DNA of 64,000 nt from Rhodomicrobium lacus (GTDB lineage Bacteria; Pseudomonadota; Alphaproteobacteria; Rhizobiales; Rhodomicrobiaceae). The stretch covers positions 1,364,501-1,428,500 of the forward strand of contig NZ_RZNF01000012.1 of assembly GCF_003992725.1 (NCBI RefSeq), given 5' to 3'. Under the pieces are notes generated by a model. That model was not told where the DNA came from and made no database searches. It was given only the letters and a program-made list of their open reading frames with translations. Shown here in pieces: positions 25,509 through 34,886 of the stretch (the stretch's first letter is position 1; every line of letters starts with the position of its first letter). A program made the position numbers and the translations under genes.

Positions 25509-25543
25509 GAAGGGCGGGGGTAATGTCTCCGCCCTTCTTTTTT
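25509..25543 (+). terminator. Second, strong terminator after the phosphoketolase-family gene
   Basis: GAAGGGCGG (25509-25517) pairs perfectly with CCGCCCTTC (25529-25537), followed by TTTTTT. With the hairpin at 25456 it gives a tandem terminator. Confidence 0.85.
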
Positions 25544-25768
25544 CATGATCGCGCAAACCGTTGCAACTACGCAACGCCCCGTGGAACACCTCGCAATATT
25601 CCGATGCTTTTCGCGCCTTTTCAAACAATGAAATTGCCACCAAAAAAACCTGAACACGTTCTACACATGACTTGGTGTATTCTTTGTTAATAAAAAAGTG
25701 ACGATTTGTTCCTATAAAGCCTCTCATCGATGCAAGACCTGCATCTCTGAAGCAAAACGGAGCACATC
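25544..25768. other. Intergenic, AT-rich leader of a possible small gene
   Basis: No gene seen. The right half is AT-rich and contains a small inverted repeat GATGCA / TGCATC at 25727-25743. It may carry the promoter of the 29-codon ORF that follows; no consensus promoter is clear. Confidence 0.5.
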
Positions 25769-25858
25769 ATGAATATTCTCTTTGACGGCCTCTCTTCCAT
25801 CTTCGCCTTCATCAAGGAAGAATTCGATCTCGACCCCGCCAACCTCTGGCTTCGCTAA
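25769..25858 (+). CDS. Possible 29-residue small protein
   Basis: ATG at 25769, stop TAA at 25856-25858, with an ACGGAG ribosome site 7 bases upstream. The product starts MNILFDGLSSIFAFIKEEF and continues with an acidic DLDPANLWLR tail: a short amphipathic helix with a hydrophobic face. No family recognised. Support is the good ribosome site, the AT-rich promoter-like region before it and isolation between other transcription units; it could still be chance. Confidence 0.4.
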   Translation: MNILFDGLSSIFAFIKEEFDLDPANLWLR

Positions 25859-26115
25859 ACATCAGCAAGATCGAACATTCTACCGATACTCAGGTTCGCA
25901 CGGCGAACGATGCAGAGCTCCAGAATTTGTATCCGTTGCGTTTAAGCAGCGACGGCGAGTCTTCAGACCTCGCCAAGGGACAGTCGCTTTTCTGAATTGA
26001 GACCGTCGAAAGCAGCAAACCGGCGATTACCGGCCGCCCGATCCGGCTCCTGCTTTCGTGATTGCCGCGCTTTCCGCGGACCGCGGCGCACACAACAGCC
26101 GAAAATCCGGCGCGA
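25859..26115. other. Intergenic stretch without a recognised gene
   Basis: No open frame with a ribosome site or recognisable product, and no tRNA features. It separates the small ORF from the convergent debranching-like enzyme. Confidence 0.5.
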
Positions 26116-26142
26116 GGTCGCTCATCGCGTGCATGAGCGACC
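26116..26142 (-). terminator. Strong hairpin downstream of the debranching-like gene
   Basis: A perfect 10-bp stem (GGTCGCTCAT / ATGAGCGACC) with a 7-nt loop lies 25 bases after the stop codon at 26167. There is no T-run, so it may act with Rho or protect the 3' end. Confidence 0.5.
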
Positions 26143-26166
26143 GCCACATCATTTTGCCCGCCGCAC

Positions 26167-28389
26167 TCACGCGGCGGCGCTGTCGCCCTCATCGAGAAGA
26201 ACGGCGATATTGATCTTCCCTGACCGTTCCAGCACTCCGACGGAGACCGTTCCGCTTGGCTCCGGCCGCACCGTGAAGCTGATCGACGCATCGCCGAGCC
26301 TCATGTTGCGAATCGTGATTTCGCCGAGCGATATCGGCACCGCCGGGTTTCGCAATGTGATTGTGCGGTTTGGCAAGCTGTAATGCAGCCCGAGTACCGC
26401 CTGAAGCAAATGGAACACCGCGCCGCTCGCCCAAGCCTGTGGCGAACACGCGACAGGATAAAGCGTCGGGCCCCGGCTCCGCCGACGCGGAAAACCGCAA
26501 AACAGCTCCGGCAACCGCCGCTGATCCATATAGGACGCCGCCTGGAGCAGCCCGTCGAAGATCGGGCCGATGCCTTGCGTCAGCCCGTAGCGGGCGAGGC
26601 CGATGGCGATGATGGCGTTGTCGTGCGGCCAGATCGAACCATTGTGATAGGACATCGGATTGTAGCGCGCCTCGCCTGAAGCGACGGTACGAATACCCCA
26701 GCCCGAGTTGAAACGCGGCCGCAACAGGTCATTCGCCACATGCCGCGCCCGTTCCTGCATCATGATGCCGGTTGCCATGGCATGCGCGGCATTGCTCGTG
26801 CGAACGCGACAGGGCTGCTTCTTTCCGTCGAGCGCCAGCGCGTATGTGCCCATGTCATCGCACCAGAAAGCGGCCTCGAACTTGAGGCGAAGAAGCTCCG
26901 CCTTCGCGATCAGCGTATCCGCGCGCTCGATTTCACCGAGAAGCTTCGCGCAATCCGCCGCCGCCTTCAGCGCCGCGTAAACGTAACCCTGCACCTCCAC
27001 CAGAGCGATCGGCCCGTCCGCAAGCGAGCCGTCGGCATGGAACACCGCGTCGTGCGAATCCTTCCAGCCCTGGTTGACGAGCCCGTTCTGATTGGCGCGC
27101 GCGTATTCGACGAAGCCGTCGCCGTCCGCATCGCCCGGCCCCTCGATCCAATCGAGCGCCGCGATCACATTCGGCCAGATCTCGCGCAGAAATGCGAGGT
27201 CACCCGTACGTTCGACGTAAAGCCCCGCGAGCAGGACAAAAAGCGGCGTTGAATCGACGCTGCCATAATAGAGACCAAAGGGCACCTCGCCGAGCGCGGC
27301 CATTTCACCACCGCGCATCTCGTGCAGGATCTTGCCGGGCTGCGCATCCGCCGCGTCGTCGAAGGTGGTGGCCTGAAAACGAGCGAGCCGTTTCAGCACG
27401 CCGCGCGCCACGGAGGGGTCGAACCACAGAAGCTGCATCGCGGTGATGAGGCCGTCGCGCCCGAATGTGGTGGAATACCACGGAATGCCCGCATAGGGAT
27501 ATTTGCCGTCCGAGGTCTTCGTCATCAGCATGCGCAGGTCGGCGAGCGACCGGCAGATGATTTCGTTCGCCACGGCATTCGATGTGGTGACGCTGGCAAT
27601 CTCGTGCGGCTTGCCCACCAGATCGCGGCGCGCGTGAAACAGGCCCCAAAGGAACGAATCGGCGGCGGGCTGCCCTTCGCCATCGCATTTGATCGCCACA
27701 TAGAGGCGCTCGGTCTCGCGCGGCGCGAGCGTAATCTTGAAACGCGCCGTCGTCTCGGTCAGTTCGACCGGAGCGGGCTGGAAGGTAAGCGTCGTCTCGC
27801 GCACCTTTCCGTCGAGGCCGGTGTAATGAAGCGTGACCTTGTCCTTGCCGACGACTTTCTTCTTGAGGGAGCCGCGCGCGGGACGCCGCATACCGCGCAC
27901 CTCGAACAGGTCGGCGAAATCGGCGTCGAAATGAAACAGAAGGTCGAGCGAGACCGGCTCCGCGCCATGATTGACGAACGCGTTGCGTTGCGCCAGGCCG
28001 CCATTGTGAAGATAGATCGTGCGCTTGATATGCACGGTGTCCTTGAGAAGCCCGATCCCTTCGCCGTCGACATGGATGTCGGGGTTGGTCAGGTCCGCGC
28101 GCATGTTCAGATTGTCGTCGCGCATGGTCGAGCCGAGCAGAAGCGGCATCTCGCCGTTGACGCATACCGACAGCTTCGACAGGTGGCGCGTGTCGTGCGA
28201 ATAAAGGCCGCTGGCTTCATCGCTGGCGCAACCGATGTCGCCGTAATTGTCCATCACCGCGAAGCAATCGTTTTGCTTCAGAATGCAGCGCGGCCGCGAT
28301 GGAGCGCCTGCCGAGGCGATATAGAACGGGGATTGCTCGCTCTCCGGTATCGTGTCGCAGGCGCTCGTTTCTTTCGGCGCATCCAGCAT
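26167..28389 (-). CDS. Amylo-alpha-1,6-glucosidase / glycogen-debranching-like protein
   Basis: 740 residues. The N-terminal ~290 residues match the glycogen debranching N-terminal beta-sandwich (KQNDCFAVMDNYGDIG, GLYSHDTRHLS); the C-terminal part is an (alpha/alpha)6 toroid with GIPWYSTTFGRDGLI, NQGWKDSHDAVFH, VEVQGYVYAAL and YHNGSIWPHDNAIIA. Members hydrolyse alpha-1,6 branches or related oligosaccharides, but several in alphaproteobacteria have untested substrates. No signal peptide, so cytoplasmic. AGAGG precedes the ATG by 6-7 bases. It is monocistronic and convergent with the phosphoketolase-family gene, within the same carbohydrate-rich 16 kb. Confidence 0.85.
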   Translation of the reverse strand: MLDAPKETSACDTIPESEQSPFYIASAGAPSRPRCILKQNDCFAVMDNYGDIGCASDEASGLYSHDTRHLSKLSVCVNGEMPLLLGSTMRDDNLNMRADLTNPDIHVDGEGIGLLKDTVHIKRTIYLHNGGLAQRNAFVNHGAEPVSLDLLFHFDADFADLFEVRGMRRPARGSLKKKVVGKDKVTLHYTGLDGKVRETTLTFQPAPVELTETTARFKITLAPRETERLYVAIKCDGEGQPAADSFLWGLFHARRDLVGKPHEIASVTTSNAVANEIICRSLADLRMLMTKTSDGKYPYAGIPWYSTTFGRDGLITAMQLLWFDPSVARGVLKRLARFQATTFDDAADAQPGKILHEMRGGEMAALGEVPFGLYYGSVDSTPLFVLLAGLYVERTGDLAFLREIWPNVIAALDWIEGPGDADGDGFVEYARANQNGLVNQGWKDSHDAVFHADGSLADGPIALVEVQGYVYAALKAAADCAKLLGEIERADTLIAKAELLRLKFEAAFWCDDMGTYALALDGKKQPCRVRTSNAAHAMATGIMMQERARHVANDLLRPRFNSGWGIRTVASGEARYNPMSYHNGSIWPHDNAIIAIGLARYGLTQGIGPIFDGLLQAASYMDQRRLPELFCGFPRRRSRGPTLYPVACSPQAWASGAVFHLLQAVLGLHYSLPNRTITLRNPAVPISLGEITIRNMRLGDASISFTVRPEPSGTVSVGVLERSGKINIAVLLDEGDSAAA

Positions 28390-28548
28390 TCAAGACCTCT
28401 TCGTTCGCTGACGGTTAGGCCCCCCGACCCCTCTTGTTAACAAATGACCCGGCGCCAAAGCGCCGCCGCTCGGGCAATTGTTGATGCTTTTCAGGATATT
28501 TTACTGCATCATCGCATAAAACCGCGATCAGTTTCATGGGAGAATGAC

Positions 28549-28767
28549 ATGGCCTTCGAAGCGCTGAAAGCTGAACTCGATCTTCTCCTGCAAACGGTTG
28601 CGGACGCGCCGGAAGACCGCTTCGGCTTCTACATCCAGTTGAAGGAAAAACTGAACCAGGCTCGCGCCTTCGGTTACACGCCTCCGCAGGATCTGCTCGA
28701 TCTCGAAGCCGAACTCGACAAGGAGTTCACGGAAGAGAACGTCGAGAAATTTCCTCGTCCGTCCTGA
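28549..28767 (+). CDS. Small hypothetical protein
   Basis: 72 residues from the ATG at 28549, with GGGAGAA 4-8 bases upstream; the same frame is open back to 28444 but the extra residues are not convincing. Mostly helical and acidic, with a pattern suggesting a short coiled coil (FEALKAELDLLLQTV, YIQLKEKLNQA, LLDLEAELDKEF). Family not recognised. It is divergent from the debranching-like gene, with a perfect TTGTTAACAA palindrome at 28434-28443 in between, and convergent with lon. Confidence 0.65.
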   Translation: MAFEALKAELDLLLQTVADAPEDRFGFYIQLKEKLNQARAFGYTPPQDLLDLEAELDKEFTEENVEKFPRPS

Positions 28768-28871
28768 TCGATCCAGCCGGGCTGTTGGCCGCCCGTCCAG
28801 CCCCTGCCGATGAACCCGGCGTTGCGCGCCTGTGAGCGCGCCGCGCCGAGACTTCGCGGGCAGCCTTGAAA

Positions 28872-31283
28872 TCAATGCACCGAGGCCGGAGCTTCGGGTT
28901 GAGGCTCGCTTTCGAGCGCGGCCGCGATAACATCGTCCACCCGTTCGAGCCAGATGAAATCCAGGCTCTTGCGCGTCTCTTCCGGGATGTCGTCGTAATC
29001 GCGGCGATTGCGCGCGGGCAACATAACACGCGTCAACCCGGCACGGGCTGCCGCAGTCACCTTTTCCTTAATGCCGCCGACCGGCAGCACAAGGCCGCGC
29101 AAGCTGATCTCGCCCGTCATCGCCGTGTCGCTGCGCACCGTGCGCCCCGAAAGCAGCGAATAGAGCGCGGTGAACATGGCCACGCCCGCGCTCGGGCCAT
29201 CCTTCGGTGTCGCACCCGCAGGAACGTGAATATGGATGTCGCTCTTCTCGAAAACGGTCGGATCGAGTCCGAGCGACGCCGCCCGGTTCTTCACGAGGCT
29301 AAGCGCGGCCTGAGCGCTTTCGCGCATAACGTCGCCGAGTTGGCCGGTGAGGATCAGCACCCCCTTGCCCGGTGCGCGTGTCGCCTCGATGAAGAGGATA
29401 TCGCCACCGACCGGCGTCCAGGCGAGACCCGTCGCCACGCCCGGAACGCTGGTGCGCATCGCCACTTCATTCTCGAAACGCGGCTGGCCGAGGATGGCCA
29501 CGAGGTCGCCCGGGTGGATCTGGACCTTTTCGCCGGGCGCTTCTGCAATGCGCACCGCGACGTTGCGGAACACCTTGCCGATTTCGCGTTCGAGCGAGCG
29601 CACACCGGCCTCGCGCGTGTAATCCTCGATGATGCCCGTCAAGGCGTCGTCATCGATGGCCGCCTGCTCGGCGGTGAGGCCGTTCGCTTCAAGCTGGCGC
29701 ACCACGAGATAGCGCTTCGCGATTTCGAGCTTCTCTTTCGCCGTGTAGCCCGAAAGCTGGATGATTTCCATGCGGTCGAGAAGCGGGCCCGGGATCGTGT
29801 CCAGCATGTTCGCGGTCGCGATGAAGGTCACGCGCGACAGGTCGAACGGCACGCCGAGATAGGCGTCGCGGAACGTATTGTTCTGCTCGGGGTCGAGCAC
29901 TTCGAGCATCGCCGCGAACGGATCGCCCTGAATGCCGCGCCCCATCTTGTCGATCTCGTCCAGCATCATGACGGCGTTGCGCTGGCCTGCCTTCTTGATG
30001 CCCTGAATGATGTTGCCGGGAAGCGACCCGATATAGGTACGCCGATGGCCGCGGATTTCCGCCTCATCATGCACACCGCCGAGGCTGACGCGCACGAAGG
30101 GGCGCTCCATCGCGCGGGCTATGGACTGGCCGAGCGAGGTCTTGCCGACGCCGGGCGGCCCGACAAAGCACAGAATCGGTGCCTTGCCCTGCGGCGCGAG
30201 CTTGCGGACGGCGAGATATTCGATGATGCGCTGCTTGATCTTGTCGAGGCCGAAATGCTCGTCTTCGAGGATCTTGCGCGCCTGACCGATGTCGATCGGC
30301 TTTTCATCCGGCAGCGCCCATGGCAGTTCCGTGAGCGTGTCGAGGTAGGTGCGGATCATGCCCGCTTCGGCAGCCTGCTCGGGCAAACGCTCGTAGCGGC
30401 GCAGTTCCTTCTTCGCCTGCGTCTCGACCTCGGACGGCATCTGCGCCTTGGCGATGGCTGCGGAGAGTTCCGCGATTTCATCGGCCTTGCCGTCGCCCTC
30501 GCCAAGCTGGCGCTGGATCGCGGCCATCTGCTCGCGCAGGACGGCCTCGCGCTGGCGCTCGTCGAACACCGCTTTCGTCTGACGTCCGATTTCCTGCGTG
30601 AGGCGCAGCACCTCGATGCGCTCGGACAGAAGCCGCGAAACCTTGTCCATGCGGATGGGCAGGTCGATGGTTTCGAGGATTTCCTGCTTCTGCTCGCTCG
30701 GGATGTCCATATACGCCGTCACGAGGTCGGCCAGCATCGAGCCCGACGTCGCGTTCTGCATCGCGTTGACGAGTTCCGTCGGCACCTGCGGCAGAAGCTC
30801 CAGGGCTTCGACCGCCTTCTGGCGCAGTACCATCATGCGCGCTTCGATCTCCGCTCCATCCTCCGATGGCTCGACGATGCGCTGCACATTCGCGACGAGC
30901 ACGGGGCGTTCCTGCGGGAAGTCGAGCACGCGGAACCGCTCGACGCCCTGCACGATGACGTGATGGGTGCCGTCCGGCGCGGTGACGTAGCGCGCAATGT
31001 TCGCGACCGTGCCGACGCGGTGCATGTCGTTGCCGTGGGGCTCGGCGTTCGCGCTGTCGCGCTGCATGAGGATGCCGATCTGCTTTTCCTCGCGCATCGC
31101 CTGCTGAACCGCCGCGATGGAAATCGGCCGGCCGATGGAGATGGGAAAGAGCGTGCCCGGAAATATCGTCGTCTCCCGGATCGGAAGGATCAGGAGCGAG
31201 TTCGAGCCTTCGTTGGCGTCTGCCACGGTTTCGCCGGGCTGCGTTTCGGCCTCCGGCGACGGACCGGTGTTGGATTGATCCAT
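28872..31283 (-). CDS. lon: ATP-dependent protease Lon
   Basis: 803 residues, standard LonA length. It has an N-terminal substrate-binding domain, an AAA+ module with Walker [10 protein letters not shown] near residue 372, and a C-terminal peptidase domain with the catalytic Ser698 (GPSAGVAMF). Lon degrades misfolded and regulatory proteins in the cytoplasm. AAGGAAG precedes the ATG by 8 bases. It follows an Hsp20 gene by only 15 bases and is probably co-transcribed with it under heat-shock control. This may be an additional Lon copy; whether a second lon (the usual clpX-lon-hupB order) exists cannot be seen here. Confidence 0.95.
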   Translation of the reverse strand: MDQSNTGPSPEAETQPGETVADANEGSNSLLILPIRETTIFPGTLFPISIGRPISIAAVQQAMREEKQIGILMQRDSANAEPHGNDMHRVGTVANIARYVTAPDGTHHVIVQGVERFRVLDFPQERPVLVANVQRIVEPSEDGAEIEARMMVLRQKAVEALELLPQVPTELVNAMQNATSGSMLADLVTAYMDIPSEQKQEILETIDLPIRMDKVSRLLSERIEVLRLTQEIGRQTKAVFDERQREAVLREQMAAIQRQLGEGDGKADEIAELSAAIAKAQMPSEVETQAKKELRRYERLPEQAAEAGMIRTYLDTLTELPWALPDEKPIDIGQARKILEDEHFGLDKIKQRIIEYLAVRKLAPQGKAPILCFVGPPGVGKTSLGQSIARAMERPFVRVSLGGVHDEAEIRGHRRTYIGSLPGNIIQGIKKAGQRNAVMMLDEIDKMGRGIQGDPFAAMLEVLDPEQNNTFRDAYLGVPFDLSRVTFIATANMLDTIPGPLLDRMEIIQLSGYTAKEKLEIAKRYLVVRQLEANGLTAEQAAIDDDALTGIIEDYTREAGVRSLEREIGKVFRNVAVRIAEAPGEKVQIHPGDLVAILGQPRFENEVAMRTSVPGVATGLAWTPVGGDILFIEATRAPGKGVLILTGQLGDVMRESAQAALSLVKNRAASLGLDPTVFEKSDIHIHVPAGATPKDGPSAGVAMFTALYSLLSGRTVRSDTAMTGEISLRGLVLPVGGIKEKVTAAARAGLTRVMLPARNRRDYDDIPEETRKSLDFIWLERVDDVIAAALESEPQPEAPASVH

Positions 31284-31298
31284 TGTGCCGCTTCCTTG

Positions 31299-31706
31299 TC
31301 AGAGAGATTTCTTTTCGAGGGTGATGAGCAGGCAACCGTTGGCGGCCTGCCGCTGGACAGAAACGTAATGCGCTGGCGGTAGCGGAATGCGCCGCGCGAA
31401 ACGTCCTTGCGGCAACTCAAGCTGATGGATGAGAGCCGTGCGCAGTTCTTCCGGCAGCGAGCGTTTGCCCGAGACGGTAAGCATGCCGCCCTCGATCACT
31501 GCATCCACGGTTTCGGGATCGACGCCCGGCAACGCGCACAGGATCAGCACCTCGGTCTTCGTTTCGAGAACGTCGACCGGCGGCTCCCAGGCCGGTTGCC
31601 CCGCCTGATGATGAACCTGAAAGAACTGCTGGTGAAGACGCTGGGCGCGGGAAAGGCGGTCGAGCGCCTCGAACCACATCCAGGTCGTGAATTCCTTTTT
31701 TGTCAT
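31299..31706 (-). CDS. Small heat-shock protein (Hsp20/alpha-crystallin)
   Basis: 135 residues from the ATG at 31704-31706, chosen because AGGAA lies 8 bases upstream; an ATG at 31724 has no ribosome site. The alpha-crystallin domain spans about residues 38-130: PPVDVLETKTEVLILCALPGV, then MLTVSGKR and GRFARRIPLP, with a short C-terminal tail. Small heat-shock proteins hold unfolding clients in oligomers for refolding or proteolysis. The gene leads the hsp20-lon pair, consistent with holdase and protease acting together. Confidence 0.88.
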   Translation of the reverse strand: MTKKEFTTWMWFEALDRLSRAQRLHQQFFQVHHQAGQPAWEPPVDVLETKTEVLILCALPGVDPETVDAVIEGGMLTVSGKRSLPEELRTALIHQLELPQGRFARRIPLPPAHYVSVQRQAANGCLLITLEKKSL

Positions 31707-31800
31707 GAAGTGCGTTCCTGACATCGAATGCTCGGACTGCGCATGAGACGCAACAGACCGGCCGGATCGAGGGAATGGAGATGCCTGCTATTCCTTGAAG

Positions 31801-31831
31801 AATATGGACGATGGGTGGGATAGCTTTCAAG
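31801..31831 (-). promoter_or_regulatory. RpoH-type heat-shock promoter of hsp20-lon
   Basis: On the minus strand CTTGAAA (31825-31831) is followed by 17 bases and CCATATT (31801-31807), close to the alphaproteobacterial sigma-32 pattern CTTG-N17/18-CYTATnT. It gives an ~85-base leader before hsp20. Confidence 0.5.
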
Positions 31832-31889
31832 GCTTCGCAATACCGATTAAGCGCTCGATCGGAATGCAAGGGTGCAGGTGTGCCGACGC

Positions 31890-32177
31890 TCATTCGCGCG
31901 GGGCTTTCCCGTAGAGCTTGCGAAGCTCGTCCTTCGCGCGTTCGAGCACATGCCTTCGTTCGTCGGGAAGTGTGCGGCCCGCGCGGTTGATGTAGAAGGT
32001 AAGCATCGACATGGCGGAGCGGAACGGAGGCGCCTTGCGGCGCTCGCTCCTTTCCGCCGATGCCTTCAGCGAGGCGGCGATTTTCTTCGGATCGTCGAGC
32101 GTGAACACATCGGGCTCAAGACTCAACGCGTCGCTCGTTTCGGTCACATGCTGCGACCACGTGTTCTGACGGGGCAT
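31890..32177 (-). CDS. DUF3175 family protein
   Basis: 95 residues, basic, no signal peptide. The segments WSQHVTETSDALSLEPDVF, DPKKIAASLKASAERSERRK and FRSAMSMLTFYINRAG are characteristic of DUF3175 proteins, which have no known function. GGGAG precedes the ATG by 9 bases. It lies upstream of hsp20-lon in the same direction with its own 180-bp gap, so it is probably a separate unit. Confidence 0.85.
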   Translation of the reverse strand: MPRQNTWSQHVTETSDALSLEPDVFTLDDPKKIAASLKASAERSERRKAPPFRSAMSMLTFYINRAGRTLPDERRHVLERAKDELRKLYGKAPRE

Positions 32178-32474
32178 GTGCTTTCTCCCAATGCGCCTCC
32201 ATAGAGCGCATCAGGGGGAAACTCTGGCGTGCAACCGAAGTTCTCGGCAACGAATGCGTGAGTGCAAAGACCGAATGCCTGCCGCGAGGGTGTGCGTCAC
32301 GGAGACGCGCGCTTATGCAAATGGCGTAAAATTGAGCACAGATGAGGCTTGCCCGTTTCACATGCAGATTTACTGTGAGCAGATGAAACATATAATGCCA
32401 CTCGCGCTGGCTTTTTGCCTATCCTGACAATGCGCTCTAATCCGCCGAACCAACCAACAAAGGAGTTTGCATTC

Positions 32475-33383
32475 ATGGCCCTTTCCCGCTGGGTACTCGG
32501 ACTTGCCTTGTTTGCAATGCCGGGGCTCGCTCAGGCGCAAGATCTGACGGGTACACTGAAAAAGATCAAGGACACCGGCACCATCACCATCGGTTATCGC
32601 GAAACGTCGATCCCGTTCTCGTATCTTGGCGCTGAAAACAAGCCCGTCGGCTTCGCGATGGACATCTGCGAAAAGGTCGTCGATGCGGTGAAGAAAGAGC
32701 TGAAGGACGACACCATCAAGACGAACTACGTCGCGGTTACGTCCTCGACGCGCATCCCGCTGATCGCCAACGGCACGGTAGACCTCGAATGCGGCTCGAC
32801 AACCAACAACGCCGAGCGCCAGAAGCAGGTTTCCTACACCAACTCGCATTACCTCTCGGAAAGCAAATACGTCACCAAGAAGGCCAGCAACATCAACTCG
32901 ATTGCCGATCTGAAGGGCAAGACGGTCGTTTCCACGGCGGGCACGACCAACATCAAGCAGCTCAACGAACGCAATCAGGCGGATAATCTCGGGCTGACGA
33001 TCCTTGCGGCGAAGGATCATGCGGAAGCGTTCCTGAACGTCGAGACCGATCGCGCGGTCGCCTTCGTGATGGACGACATCCTGCTCGCGGGCCTTGCCGC
33101 CAACTCGAAGGATCCGAGCCTGTATGTGATTTCCACGGACTCGTTCTCCAAGGCCGAGCCTTACGGCATCATGTTGCCGAAGGGCGACGAGCCGTTCAAG
33201 AAGGTTGTCGATGCCGCAACGGCTGAGATCTACAAGACCGAAGGCCCGGAACTTTACAAGAAGTGGTTCCAGAGCCCGATTCAGCCGAAGAACATCAACC
33301 TCAATCTGCCGCTGTCGCCCGCGCTCGCAAAGCAGTTCGAGGCCCCGCTCGATGCGGCCGATCCTGACGCGTACATTCGTTAA
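32475..33383 (+). CDS. gltI: Glutamate/aspartate ABC transporter, periplasmic binding protein
   Basis: 302 residues from the ATG at 32475, with GGAG 9 bases upstream. A signal peptide spans residues 1-22 (cleavage after LAQA). The mature protein is a type 2 periplasmic binding protein of the GltI family: GTITIGYRETSIPFSYLG, VDLECGSTTNNAERQKQV, GKTVVSTAGTTNIKQ, YGIMLPKGDEPFKK. It would deliver glutamate/aspartate (possibly also glutamine/asparagine) to the GltJKL membrane complex encoded directly downstream. A strong hairpin after the stop suggests that it is made in excess over the permeases. Confidence 0.93.
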   Translation: MALSRWVLGLALFAMPGLAQAQDLTGTLKKIKDTGTITIGYRETSIPFSYLGAENKPVGFAMDICEKVVDAVKKELKDDTIKTNYVAVTSSTRIPLIANGTVDLECGSTTNNAERQKQVSYTNSHYLSESKYVTKKASNINSIADLKGKTVVSTAGTTNIKQLNERNQADNLGLTILAAKDHAEAFLNVETDRAVAFVMDDILLAGLAANSKDPSLYVISTDSFSKAEPYGIMLPKGDEPFKKVVDAATAEIYKTEGPELYKKWFQSPIQPKNINLNLPLSPALAKQFEAPLDAADPDAYIR

Positions 33384-33390
33384 TCGCATC

Positions 33391-33420
33391 GCGAGGCGCT
33401 CCGGCGCCTCGCTTCTTATT
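33391..33420 (+). terminator. Intercistronic hairpin between gltI and gltJ
   Basis: GCGAGGCGC / GCGCCTCGC, a perfect 9-bp stem with a 4-nt loop, followed by TTCTTATT. It lies 8 bases after the gltI stop and 20 before gltJ. Probably a partial terminator or mRNA stabiliser that raises binding protein over permease. Confidence 0.7.
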
Positions 33421-33440
33421 CGCAGCGCGGAGACGGGGCC

Positions 33441-34175
33441 GTGGACAAGATCGTCGATTGGTTCAGCATCTTCTGGCAGGAGTCTGCGGAGGGAACGGGC
33501 ACCTATGCCTATACCCTCCTGCTCGGCCTTCAGTTGACCCTCGAAATTTCAATAATCGCGGCGCTGGTTGCCTTCGTGATGGGATCCATCGTCGGTGTTT
33601 GCCGCACGCTTCCCTCTCCGCTGGTAAGGCGCTTGAGCGGAGGCTATGTCGAGTTCTTTCGCAACATCCCGCTGCTCGTCCAGCTCTTCCTCTGGTACTT
33701 CGTGCTGCCCGAGCTTCTGCCGCGCGATATCGGCATGTGGATGAAGCAGATTCCTCACGCGAATTTCTACACAGCCGCCGTGGGGTTGGGCCTCTTCACA
33801 TCGGCCCGCGTCGCGGTTCAGCTTTCGGCGGCGATCACGTCCATGCCGCGCGGCCAGAAAATGGCGGCAACCGCGCTCGGCCTGACGACGCGGCAGAGCT
33901 ACACCAACGTGCTGCTGCCGATGGCCTATCGCATCGTGTTTCCACCGCTGACGTCGGAGCTTCTGAACCTCATCAAGAATTCGTCGGTCGCGTTGACCAT
34001 CGGCGTGGCGGAACTGACGCAAAGCGCTCGCAACATGGACAGCTACACGTTTCAGACTTTTCAGGCCTTTACGGCGGCAACGCTGATCTACCTTGTGCTT
34101 AACATCCTGGTGACAACGGTCATGCGGCGGATCGAGCGCGGCGTCGCCGTTCCCGGCATGCTTGTTGCGAAGTGA
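33441..34175 (+). CDS. gltJ: Glutamate/aspartate ABC transporter permease
   Basis: 244 residues from a GTG at 33441. It has five to six predicted transmembrane helices and the polar amino-acid permease (HisM/GltJ) motifs: EFFRNIPLLVQLFLWYF and the EAA-like loop MPRGQKMAATALGL ... VLLPMAYRIVFPPLTSELLNLIKNSS. It pairs with GltK in the inner membrane. The gap to gltK is 7 bases. Confidence 0.93.
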   Translation: MDKIVDWFSIFWQESAEGTGTYAYTLLLGLQLTLEISIIAALVAFVMGSIVGVCRTLPSPLVRRLSGGYVEFFRNIPLLVQLFLWYFVLPELLPRDIGMWMKQIPHANFYTAAVGLGLFTSARVAVQLSAAITSMPRGQKMAATALGLTTRQSYTNVLLPMAYRIVFPPLTSELLNLIKNSSVALTIGVAELTQSARNMDSYTFQTFQAFTAATLIYLVLNILVTTVMRRIERGVAVPGMLVAK

Positions 34176-34182
34176 GGCGGCG

Positions 34183-34875
34183 ATGTTCTCGAACTTCGAT
34201 TTTCAGGTCGTCATCGACGCGCTGCCCTACCTCTTCCTTCAGGGGATGGTCTTCACGCTTAAGCTGACGATTCTCGCGGCGATTTTCGGCACTCTCTTTG
34301 GCACCGTGCTCGCGCTGATGCGCCTGTCGGGCGTATGGCCGCTGCCGCAGATCGCGGGCGCGTATGTGAATTTCGTGCGGTCGCTGCCGCTGCTGCTCGT
34401 GATCTTCTGGTTCTTCTTCCTCGTGCCATTCATCGCGCAAAAGATCGTCGGCTCGCCGCGTCCGATCCCCATCGATCCGTTTCTCACCGCGCTGATCACC
34501 TTCAGCCTGTTCGAAGCGGTCTTCTTCTCGGAGATCATGCGCGCGGGGATCCAGTCCCTGCCGAAAGGACAGGTCGCGGCGGGCTACGCGCTGGGCCTCA
34601 CTTATTCGCAGGTGATGCGGCGCATCGTGCTGCCGCAGGCATTCCGCAACATGCTCCCGGTGCTGCTGACGCAGACCATCGTCCTTTTTCAGGACACCTC
34701 GCTCGTTTACGTGCTGTCTCTGAACGACTTCCTAGGCATCGCGGGCAAGATCGGCCAGCGCGACGGACGCCTTACGGAAATGTATATTTTCGCCGCGCTC
34801 GTCTATTTCCTCATTTCCTTCGCGGCCTCGCAGGCGGTCCGACGCTTGCAGGCGCACACGGCAATCATTCGGTAG
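34183..34875 (+). CDS. gltK: Glutamate/aspartate ABC transporter permease
   Basis: 230 residues from the ATG at 34183, preceded by GAGG; a TTG at 34162 is also in frame but overlaps gltJ. Second HisM-type permease with [18 protein letters not shown] and the coupling loop [18 protein letters not shown] ... [16 protein letters not shown]. It forms the heterodimeric channel with GltJ. The next gene, gltL, starts 11 bases after its stop. Confidence 0.93.
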   Translation: MFSNFDFQVVIDALPYLFLQGMVFTLKLTILAAIFGTLFGTVLALMRLSGVWPLPQIAGAYVNFVRSLPLLLVIFWFFFLVPFIAQKIVGSPRPIPIDPFLTALITFSLFEAVFFSEIMRAGIQSLPKGQVAAGYALGLTYSQVMRRIVLPQAFRNMLPVLLTQTIVLFQDTSLVYVLSLNDFLGIAGKIGQRDGRLTEMYIFAALVYFLISFAASQAVRRLQAHTAIIR

Positions 34876-34886
34876 GGCTTCCACTC

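Noticed and set aside
28866-31382. 838-codon open frame on the plus strand, longer than lon
   Set aside because: It is the antisense shadow of lon: Arg/His/Asp-rich, no ribosome site and no domain, while the minus-strand frame has every Lon motif.
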